From Brachycybe producta (Eukaryota; Arthropoda; Diplopoda; Playtdesmida; Andrognathidae), in assembly GCA_036925085.1 (NCBI GenBank), contig JAUPFP010000005.1, positions 272,501 through 336,500 on the forward strand: DNA of 64,000 bases, written 5' to 3'. The first letter of the stretch is position 1. Every line of letters starts with the position of its first letter. This document shows, one piece after another, positions 11,101 to 23,100 of this stretch. A program made the position numbers and the translations under genes. The notes below the pieces were generated by a model. The model saw nothing but the letters and a program-made list of their open reading frames with translations. It ran no database searches and was not told the DNA's origin.

Positions 11101-14100
11101 ATTTTGTTTTGATTTTCCGTTTGGCTGGTATTCTTATCCTTAACGAGATTCTGATAGTTGGTGCATGATTCCTCGCACATTTTGAACATGACATCCACAT
11201 TGTCCGTGGTTGTTTGCACTCTGGCTTTTTTCGTTACCATATTTTCTTCCTCTCTGTCTATATTAGATGTAGATTTGTCTATTTTTTAATCAACTCATTT
11301 TTGTTCAATTGAATCGAAAGATGCCTCAAATGAAGGGGCCCGAAATATTCATTGATATGAGAATTCAATTCAATTAAATACACCTGCAATCAGCTCGAAA
11401 GCCATGTGGCAGGGAGGGCTTGCTCCCAATCACGACTGATTGTCATTATTTAAAAATAAGACATCATCATGAAATTGAAATCGTCTTAACAAAGAACTAT
11501 TCACAGTAAGAGAATTCCATAGTCTAATAACATTAGGAAGAAAAGACCAAAAATATGCATCAGTCCTAGCCATTAATTCTTTGAAAGTTTTTGAATGCCC
11601 AAATCTACCTTTACAAGGATTTCTAGTTAGTAAACCATTAAGCAGGGTAATGTTATCACAAGACAGCAAACATCCCAGAAGAGCGAGGCTTTGCTCATTT
11701 CTTCGGCCTGCTAATGATTCCCATTCTAGCTCTTGGAGCATAGACGATACGCTGTCAGTATACGCATACCGTCCCTTTACAAATCTTGCAGCCCTATGCT
11801 GCACCATTTCTATTTCTTGTTTTAGATTATTTCTAAATGGGTTCCAAATTGGGGAACAATATTCTAAGATAGGTCTAACTAGGGTAAAGTAACAGACCTT
11901 CTTTACATTTTCTTTACAATGTTTAAGGGTGCGTTGGACAAACCGCAGCCTTTGGTTAGCTTTGGCAACTGCTTTGGTTATATGATCTTTCCAAAGCATG
12001 TGTTTGGACAAGGACATGGAAATCCGGGAGAATGGTACGCCCCGCTACAAATGCTGATGATGATGCTTAGCCTCCGCTCCAGATCTCTGATAATAATTTC
12101 ACCTTCCTTTTTATCCGCAATCTTTAACCAGGTATGCAAAAAATGAATCTCAGCCAAGGTGACTTCATAATCTCCAGTAATTTCGATGTGTTTTGGGAGT
12201 TTCACGGGGTAATTCGTTAAAGTGTTGTCCGGATAATATTTCATACTGCTATTACTCGGCAGTGTCGCGTAAATGTCATGAAGCTCGGTCATTTTTGAAG
12301 CTGTTTCAAGTTTCCCACTTTAATCCAACTGTTGTTTATCGGTGTATCATTTCCACTTCACCAAAAGTTGCCGGTGGCGACCATTCTTTTTTTCAGCTAC
12401 AACTTTTTCTACCCTCCAAAAATCGCTATCTTTCTTGTCAAGTTCTTCCTAGTAAAACGTATCTTCTAATAGTTTTCCATCAATATCCACGAGATGGTAT
12501 ACTGGAGGTATTCGGTCGATACGTGCAGAGATGGGGAAACCCTCGTCCGACCAATTGGGTAAGTAACCTTTTTCGAAAGTTAGCTTTGTCTTGGAAATAT
12601 ACGAACACGATCTCCTACTTTGAACTTGTGCAATCTACAATATGCAGATGGAAACAACTGTTTAAATACACCCGCTTCATTGGTAGATGAGACTTTCTCC
12701 GGAGCCATTCCAATGCTTCTATGATACAATGCATTGTATCTTTTCACCAGATGACTCAACTGATCAATGTACCGATAATTCCCCTTTGCGGTAAAATTCC
12801 TCCACATTGAAAGTGGTGTAAAGTCCAATCCCATTGTCTTTGAGAAAGGCTTGAAAGTTCCTATTCAGGAATTCTTTTCCCCTATCCGATTGAATTTTTC
12901 TCGGCTTCCTTCCATCTTGCAGAATAATTTTCGAAGCAGCGATCATTTCCTTTCCAGTTTTTTTTAATGGTTGAACACAAGCATATTTTGAACATACATC
13001 GATACAAGTTAAAAGATAGTTGTAACCCTTATTCTCTTTTTTGTAAGACTGCATATCCACAAGTTCGATCTGCCATACATCATCGTCTATTTTACTGACC
13101 AATGTTCTATTTCTCGTAAATGTTCTTCTCACTGGTTTATGTAAAGTGTAGACATCTTGTGTTCATAGCCAGGCTTCAATTTTACCCCAAGTAAATCTCT
13201 TTCCAGTTGCCGCATGAAGGCGGTCCACACCCCCAAAAGACCCACTGGAGGATGGATCGTAATAATTTTTTTTTCATGAGTCTTCCCATACAAGACTTGT
13301 TAGATTTTTTGGTATCTGGATGATAATCCCATTGCTTGTCGTTGGCTATTAGAGATCGAGGTATGTTCATTTTTTTCAGCTCCGTGATAAATGGCTCCCA
13401 TCCTGGGGGGTCGTATCTAGTTTTACTGATAACAAAATCTCTAGTAAGGTCCATGATATTGGTATTCGGCACAACTTGTCCATCTATCAGAAGCTGATGC
13501 GATGAATTCCAACTTAATGGGCCTCTACCATCTTTTATCAAATTAAGAAGACGGCCGGCCTTTTTCTGTTGTGTTGATACCCGATGGATGTTTTTCTTCT
13601 ACAGGGACCGAAAAACCAGGGTCCTCTAACGTCATTTTCGTTACCTCTTTGGGTCAGTTCTCATAAATGGATTTATACCTGTGTGGTAATTGTCCTAGAA
13701 GTAAAACCTTATTGTAGTTATTCACGTTTTCTTCTTCCAAAATACATTGAATGGCTTTTTCAATATCTTAAAGTACATTGAACGGGTGTTTTATTTTCTT
13801 GTCTTTTTCGATATTGAGCTTCCCAAGATTCAGCGGGGATAAGGATCATTTTCTCGGCCATGATGTTATTAAACCCGTTAACATCGACAATACGGGAGAA
13901 ATTAGCAGGGGAAGCCAACCCCCGTATTGTTTGACGAGAAAGTTTTTCTTCGACTTTGGAGATGATTTCGTATTCACTAATTTATTCAGTACATGCCTAT
14001 AGGGCCGTAACTTTTTTTCACGTTCGCTCAGTACAATGTTAGAGTTCCCAATATTATGTGCACAATCACACAAACACTGAATAAAATCCAAGTTGGAATT

Positions 14101-17100
14101 CTTTAGAAGTTCTTTTTGAAGTCGCGGATTACTTTCTGCAGCTACGTGTAATCTGTGAATGTTACAATCGAGACGTGAAGGATTTTTTTGACTTACTTTC
14201 ATCATTGTTTAGGTAAAAATACAGCGGTATACTCTCCTGGAAATATATTCGTTCTGAGACGAGAGATGTCATTCGCATTCTGCGTGAGATCAATCATCAA
14301 GTAACTGTACGGATCACGAGTACTCTTGTTAAAGGCATCGATCATAAACCTTGGTGTTGCCAGGATACATCTGATGCGACAAATGAGCAATCTGAGATTT
14401 GTCACGAGGGTTTTTAAAAAGAACCAAATACGAAGCATTCAGAGAAATAGTGCGCTGAAACGGGTTCTTATCAAAAATATTTTTGTAGTAAATATAACAC
14501 TTATATTTCGATGATGCAAATCGCGCGTAAAGAGTTGAGAAACACCTTTAGCCACATCTTGAAAGAGATCGTCGAGAACAATAAGCTGATTTCTATCGCA
14601 TCTAAGCGTCTTCGTGTCAGGCATTCCTTTTAGAAATACCGCTCAAGTCTCATAGAGTGAATACCAGTCTTGATATTGAGAAAAGTGCCACGTTACTCTT
14701 TCCGTTGGGGGCTTAATCATTTCCCTGGCATGATCCAACATTTTCTTAACGAAGGTTGTTTTTCCGCAACTGCTGGGCCCAGCAATAATCTTAAATGGAG
14801 CCTTCAACGGAATGAAGGAACCCTCTTTTTCCATGATCGTTACAGAATCTCTCGGTAGTTGTATATCAACAAGTAGTTCTGTTTTATTGGAAATAGCGAT
14901 ATTTGTTGTTTCGAGGATAAGCATAAGAGCTGTAACGCAACTCATAACATACTTTATACTCGGCTTCTTTTTTTGCGGCACTACATTTTTCTCTATCGTT
15001 AAGCGTGATATTTCATCTTGCTTCACCATTTTAGCTTCAAGAATGTAACGAAATGGAGTGCATAACGTGATATTTATTCAGTATTAGTACAAGTTTTGAA
15101 AATTTCAGATCGCCACTGGTAATTTGGCCATCCTTATTTCGAGCTTGTTCAGTTCGAATTCACACTTTCGCACGATTGTTTGGCCATATGAAACACATCA
15201 ATGGCAATTTTAGTAGAAACCTGCATGTTGAATACTGCCTTCTCATTCGGGAAAGCTATCCACAGTGAATAAAAACTAAGAACGCCTTAGAAAGTGGCTG
15301 GCCTTGATGAGGTAGAAAGGCTAATCTAGGAGATACAATCTCATCCATATGAAATAGTCAACCTCTATTATAATTCAGCCAATTTTTATTTCTTTATCAT
15401 TATAATTAAAAACTAGAAACAAAGAGAATTAAAAAAATAAATCAGAACAATAATTTTTTTCTCCAGCAATTTAACACTACTACTATACAATGAATTGGCC
15501 TTGGCTGCTATGCTTGAGAGGTGACATTGGAATGCAGTGTGGAAAAACAGACAATGGAATGTGGTACTGAAAAGGAGCACTCTATAGTAGTCTATGGGAC
15601 AGTAGCCCAGAAATGTGGCCTACAAATGTATTTTTCTATACTACTATGGGCGACATCATGAAAGAAACTTGCACTGAACCCATTTGCCATTACGGCACAT
15701 TTGCCCTGAATTTTTTTATCCAGGAACCATTTGCCCTAAATTTGTGTTTGTACCAAAGTGATGTTGCCTTAAAACTAATTATACTAAAGTGATGTTTGCC
15801 CTAAAACTAATTATACTGAAGTGATGTTTGCCCTAAAACTAATTATACTTAAGTGATGTTTGCCCTAGATTTATACTCATTCCTCTAAGGTGTGTACACA
15901 CTATGCCAACCAAGGCCACTGAATGGTAGCCAACACATTCGTTGGGCCTGGTTGGCCTAATGTGTACATCATAACAAGTGACACCCAATGCGTTTGCTGA
16001 TCTTGACCTTGTTTCGATCATGAGCTGGTACATGAAAAGTTGTTTGTTAGAAGGCTTTCTGTAGCATGTATGGGGTTGGGCATTGGCTTCCAATCCCCAT
16101 GTATTCATCATTTACCAACTGGGAACAAAAAATTACTGAATCCATTGGCACCATGCGGTTCAGTGAATGTGGACTGGCAATCCAAATGCCAAGCACTGAT
16201 GACCAAGATAAGAAGAGTTATAAATACTTATGACGTGCAGGTATAGGTGTTTAAGTGTCATCCAGAAAAAATACCATCACCCCAGAAGCTCCATGAATGT
16301 TCTAGAACAGTCTGTAAGAAAGATGGATTTTCAGGGCGAGGTCTTACTACAGTTGCTAAATTATAGTAATAATTACCATAATGACGATTGCAAATTAATA
16401 TCATCGAAAAGAAAATCCCCATGAAAATGACATAAGAAAGAAGATGAACGTGCTGTATATAAAAGTTATAACCCACTGGTTCATTACAATTTGTTTATTA
16501 ATATTGTCTTATTTTTTTGTTTTGGCTGACTACTTAGATGTGAAACTCATCATGAGAAGCTTAGTGTGTACTGTTGGACGTGTAGGAGATGCATTTGCCA
16601 CCAGTGTGCATTATGGGGTGGAACGGTAATTACGAATATGCTATCTTTTTTGTACCATTTGCTTAGTGTATGTTGTGCAAGTATGATTTGTGAAATAAGA
16701 CGTGAAGCTAAGCGTTCCTTCAGATTTTTTGAAACTTCAGTGAGAAGTTCATTTAAAGCTTTGGTATCAACTATCAAGTGTGTAACTTTGAAAACAATTT
16801 TGACACGCCATTATAAAATGAGGATTAACTGAAAAGGGTAATTCTTATGGCTTTTGTTATTGCAAAACAACTCCATTTTTCACGAGGAAGATTGGAGGTA
16901 CAAAAATAGGCGGATGGTGATGGATTGTTGACGTCCTCCTGAGTAGGAGTGAAATCTTTCAGAAGGATGGTTAACATCCGTTTCTGATCGCCGTGTTCTT
17001 TTCTTCTTTGAAGACTTGCTTCGTAAGGGATCCATATGTCTTCTTGCCTATGGTGTCTCCGGCCTGTTTAGAGAAGGGTTAGTTTCCAAACATTGTGACA

Positions 17101-20100
17101 ATGCAGTTTCTTATTATAAACACTTTATTCATTCTTGTTCAGAAACATCAAGGGGTACAAGAGTGAACGTTGAGAATTAAAGGTGCGTCCACGTGCCAAT
17201 GATGTGATATAGATATAATCGACATAGTACGAGAGTAGATAGAGCAAAAGATGGGATGAGGGACAAAGAGTAACATAGTCCTTTTATACCTTGGACCTGT
17301 GTACACCTATGAGGTGTAACCAGGTCCAAGTGACCATGGTCGTAAAGGTATTAATCTGCTAATTGAGTTTAAATATAGAAGGAGGGAGGGACAGAGATGA
17401 GTCACACACCCCCAGGCTAGCATTCTGGCGGGATCACGACTCACCGGGTGTTATATGCATACCCCCAACTTTGCCCGGAGTACATCTTTGTAGTCCGACC
17501 AAGGGGCAGCCGGGTCAAGTTATGCAAGGGCGGGAAAATGGCGATGTGCACACATCTTTTATGTGGTAGATTTCAGGAGGGCACTGCCAAAAAATGCCAG
17601 TGTCCTCCCACGTATAAAAGGCTGAAAAACAACAAACGAACATGATTAAAGTGCGCCAAAAGTTGGCGAACACCTGTTGAAAGAATGCAATACATACAAT
17701 GAAACTGAAAACAGAAAAAACGAATATCTTTACAGCGTGTTTATAACGGATTTTGTTTTTTATAAATTTTTCGTTTTAACACCCCCAAGGAGTGGTTACT
17801 CGCATGAGTACATGTGGGTTCACAGCCATACAGCTGCATGGGAGGCCCAACTAAAAAAGTGAGAACAAAGTAGTTTTATGGCAAATGTCCCTTTTGGGCA
17901 AATGGTTTTTGAGCAGATGTTCCTTTATAGCAAGTGTCTTTAGGGCAAATGTCTTTATGGCAAATGATTTTAGGGCAAAAGTCTCTTTAGTGCAGGTGTC
18001 TGTAGGGCAAGAATCTTTAGGGCAAATGTCTATATTCCTCTGGGGATTTACATTCTATGACTACTTGTTCATTTTTTGTGCTTCAAAATTTATTATTTTT
18101 TATTTTCTGGTTGAGCCCTGTGTTTTCCTTCAGGAAACTATAGTGTGACGGACCCTTCTCGACTGATAGAATCTGCTTTTCTGGTTATATGAAGCAAGTT
18201 TTCACACATCTTGAAGTGGTTGGCTTGGTCACTTACTCTATTTGGTCCGGGTGGACTAGGCTAATATATGTTACCTTTCTAGTGCCCTCACTAGCCCTCA
18301 AAAAGACTTCCACAGTTTTGTCATCTCTTGTTCCATCAGGCTTTCACCCGATACATTACCTCTGAAGGTCGGATTGACTGCTTTCCATTGTAGTTGGCAG
18401 GTTTGCACTACTGTTTATGGAATTAATTATACCGGGTTTAATTCCGTAGTAACATAGGAAATTAGAACTGATAAAACTCTGTTTTAGAAACCCAAAAATA
18501 TCTTTACAAAACGTGCCAAAATTGGGCATAGATTCTCTGTTTAAACAAAATGTTTCTTCCTGACTTTTTTAACATACAAAATGCAACTCGTAATATATAC
18601 CCTAAGAATACACCAAAATATTACTTGGCGGATTTTCAGGTCACTTTTTTATTGGTAATGGTGGTATTGGTGGTATCGTCTTTTTTGGTGCCCCGATCAC
18701 TTTGTTATTGAAGAGATGCAGAAAGTCTGAAGGTGCAGCTACACTAATCTGTACTCACAAACACAAAATCTGAGGATACTGTGACACGACTGGCCCGCCT
18801 CTCGTACCTTTGGCTCCATTACCGACGACGCGTGAGGAACTTCGTCCTCGTTGACGACGTTGTTCCCTCTGCTGAATCGGTGGTGCCGGGGTCGACTCTT
18901 TTGTCGACTGCTGCGGACCAGTCTCTACTGCTGTTGAACCTCTGGGGGTTGGGTTCACCGGGCGCGACATTTACTTGCCTCGCCTGGCACGGCCCACAAA
19001 AAGACCGTCTTTCCTAGGGATCTTTGGATATAGGGCGTGACGATGCCGAAGAAACTCTAGTCCTTTTTGTTGGGTTGCTGGAGGCTCCAGGCAGAGGGAC
19101 TCAGGCTATGTCTGAGTACCTTCTGCTGGATACTCCTCTATTTTAGGAGTACAGAAACCCAATACAATACACATACACAACACTGACACAGGTTGATGTA
19201 TAATAATGTCTCTTTACTAGCTCTTTGGTTATTACATTCTTGGTAACACTCTTTACCAAACTCTGTTACAATCAGTCAGACTTAACTCTACACTCTGTGT
19301 TTAGAGTTTACTCTTCTAGTCCTCTTGGACTGACTCTGAAACAAGACTTACTAGTTTCAACTCTAGGCTCTGACTTTCTTACTCAGTGTCTAAACTCTGA
19401 CTGTCCTCACACTCAAGTCTCAGGCTCACTTGTCCGGTCTCCTGGGAGGGGCAACTGTCACCTCAGGGCTTAATGATTGACCAACTGGGCCAATCATTGC
19501 CCTGGGCCGGGGATATTAAATCATAATCAGAAATATTCTTGGAACTTATTTCCCATTTTCTCACGGTCGGACTTGGTTCCACGAATTCTCTAGAATTCGG
19601 GCCACCCATGTCCGAACATCTGTGCACCAAGGGGTGCCTTACTGTCAAAACTGAATTTTGACTTGTTTCACCTTCTGTTTCTACAGGGTGTCACAATACC
19701 AAAGTGTGAAGAGTCGAACACAAAATCTGAAGATACCAAAGTTTGAAGAGTCGAACACAAAATCTGAAGATACCAAAGTTTGAAGAGTCGAACACAAAAT
19801 CTGAAGATTCTTGAAAACTGTGAAGATAAAGATCGAGTTTTAAGGTTGGTTATGAAGTGACAAGTGTTCATGAGTAAAGAGACAAATGAAGTGGTGGTTA
19901 ACCAAGTTTTAAACATTTTTTTGGAGTAATTTAAAAAAGAAGACGGCCGGCCCCTCTGCAATAGGACACCTTGTTTTACTTGGTTTATATGCTCTTTATG
20001 ATTGTTGGTGGGCCCAGTGGGGGTTGTAATACCGATATTGACCATCTTAAGGTGTTGATCCAATTTTTTAGAGGGAGGTATTTGTTTATTATTTGTACTT

Positions 20101-23100
20101 TCTTTTGTTTTCTTTTAGAGTCCTAGGGGAGAAGGGCCATTATTTTTCTCACACCGAGGTGTGAAATTGACCGTTAATTCTCTCCCCCTCTTAATGTTTC
20201 AAATGAAAATATAGATAGACCAGTAAGGTCACTAATGTGACGACCCAGTTTTGCTCCTTTTGGAGCAAAACTAAATTCCCATGTCGTCTGCTAGGCCAGG
20301 GAGACGACAAAATGGCCAGCAAGGGTCCCTGTCCTCCCCCAGGTGGAGCAGCCTGGGGGTGATATATATGGCGGCGGCCATTATATCTGGGCAGTGGGAA
20401 GAAAACCCTTGATGCTTGTGCATGTGTGTTATGCTCTCATCAATTCAACAGGTGGCCAAGATGGCCACCATTCATCTTTTCCTTTGTGTGTGGATAGAGG
20501 TCAGCCAGTTCAGCCAGTTCAGCCAGGAGATTCATCTATTCTTCACTTATAGTGAGTGTTTTTATTTATTGTTTATTCTGTGTGAATAAATATTATATTC
20601 TTTATTTTCCCTCACCACTGTGTCCGTGTCTTCATTATTATTAGTAGTAATACTGGGGAAGTTACCGCGGGGAGGGTGGGGGTTTACCGGTGGGGTTACA
20701 CCGGTACTTCACCGTCCTGGTCCGGCATGTTTTACGTCTTGTCGGCCGGTGCTTCGTGCATGGTTTATTCACGGTAAGATCCATCGGGGATTTACCGTGG
20801 ATTCTACGTCTTGTTCGGGGGCCACTCGTCCGTAGGCGTAAGAACCTTCGTCCGGCGCTACCCGTGGACACGGACGGGTACAAGAGGAGGGATGGTCAGC
20901 GCTTCGACCCGTCCCAAGGTGTTCAGCGGCGGTAAGTTAAGCGAAATTTACCGTGGGCATTGTAACGGCCCGGTCGGGTTGTTACACTAATGTACCTCAT
21001 TTTTTTTATTTGTTTTTCATTGAGAGGGTGACAGTTTCCGAAATTGTTTATGATTTAATTGAGAGGGTGTTGATTCCCAAAAAAATATCTTCAGTTTTTT
21101 GTGTTTCTGTCTCTTTGAAGTTTCTTAAGGTCTTATTGGTCTGGCCCCCAGACGTAATGTTCTCTTTGAAGTTTCTTTCTCTGTTGACTGTCGGGGTATA
21201 TTGACGTCCATTCATAGTAAGGGTACAAGGTCTTTTTTCTTCTTTAACGTCCCTTTTATGGCACTTCTTTTTCATTTTTGGACGTCCTTGACTTGTGGTT
21301 TTGTTTCAGGTGCACCACACGATTGAAAGTTGTTTTGAAGCCACGTGGTTTGGAGAACTTTATTGAAGTGATTGCTAATATGCAAATATTGGTGGCCATG
21401 TTGAAAAAATTTAAGTTGTGTAGTTTTTGTAATTTTTGGGTTTTGGTGGTAGGAGTTGTTGATGTTGTGGGTTATTTATTCGTTGGGGTTCCTTTATCCC
21501 CTCCCCCATCTCTTGACAACTGTCCTCAGTTGTTCCTCTTAAATTCCTTTGTCATTTTTCTATTGTTTTTATTTTGATGATTTATGTGTTTATATTTATG
21601 GCGGCCATAGATTAAACACTAATGGAGTATTGTTTATTTTGTCACGTTCGGGTTCTCAGTAGCATTGGTGGCCAATTGTGGATCATTGACGTCACTTCTG
21701 GAGCAAAGGTCTTAGATTTCCCCAGAGGTACTGGAAGATTTCCAGGAGCCTCTGGTGAAGTCTCTCCCAGAGCCCATCCAAAGTGTGCTTCGATGCACTT
21801 CTGTCGGAGCGTGGACTCGAAGAGATATTCCTCCAAGTATACTTTGTTGGTTGCCATGGACACAGCTAGGTGCAGTGCTCAGCTTAGATCTCGGCCCAAG
21901 ATAGTTTCGGGCTGGCCTCACACAGTGTAAGGGCCTAGTTGAACCGTCGCAGCAAGTTGTTCCACCACGGTGATTTTGAGGCCTCCCACACCCTGAACAT
22001 GAGGTGAGACAAGCACTGATTCGACCTCTAACTTGTGTTCCTGTGCAAGCTTTACTGTGATGATGCTACTCATAGCTCCGGTGTCCGTGAGCATTCGTAT
22101 GACTTTTCTGTTGCTAGCATCGTATTCGCCGATTTCCTGAGGTGAACAGCTATCTACTAGCTGTTGGTATACTGTCTTCATGAGTTTCCGGCAGCAGAAG
22201 TGGCTTTTCGTCGGTGGTTATGTGCCTGGAGCCATGACGGCCATCGTTTTGTTTTCACGGCACCCTTCTATTTACACGGATGTCGTAAGGACGTCGAGCG
22301 TGTCCTGCCAGGTGATCTGATTGTACAAAGTCCATATACATTCGGGAGCCCAGTTGATCACATGAACAGTACCTTCTCGGAATCGTCGGAACTGTTGTTG
22401 CCGGGGTTTGCAGGAGGTGGTGCTGTGGTAGTCGGAGCTTTTGGTGGGAAAGTGATCTGATGGATCTGTCCCCTAAACGGATAAGTGCGAACTCAGTTCC
22501 GTTCTCCCTGATGATGTCCGCCTCAGGGACCGCCTCCATGATGTCATAGCCAGTTTTCGGTTCTCGAAACTGCTTGTGTGCAGAGCGTCTGGTTGGGTGT
22601 CAGTCGTAGTGTCATCCTGGGTTGGTCAGTGCAGTTTTGCTAGGCTCGGGCCTAGAATGATGTGTAGTGTGTTTAGAGCTGGCGGTTACTGCCTGTTGCT
22701 CTTCATCTATCTTCTATGCTCTTTTACTAGCATCCGGATCAGCTGGCACCTTTGGTTCCATCGGCCATTTATTCAAGGCGTGTAAAACCACCTCCATATT
22801 AAGGATGGCATTCGCAGTCTTTGAACGATGTTGTTGGTGCATGATGGACAGCATTTTGAATCGTCGGGTGTAGTGCGCTATGCAACTGACTGATGTGCAG
22901 CTGATCGTTTAGTTGCTTGTAAACTCGGTCGCTGAGTAAAGAATTTCCATATGAAGGCTTGTGTACTCTAGCCTTGCTTCTCTAAGATGGCTAGTTTGTT
23001 GGGCTTTCTAATCGTATTCACCACATACCTCGATATTCGTATCTCAGTTTACTCAGCCACGTGCGGACAGCCTCGGTGAAGCACCAGTGAGAAACTCCTC

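Noticed and set aside
8985-15655. Protein-primed DNA polymerase, protease and major capsid genes of the Polinton
   Set aside because: No frame carries their motifs, so I did not annotate them.
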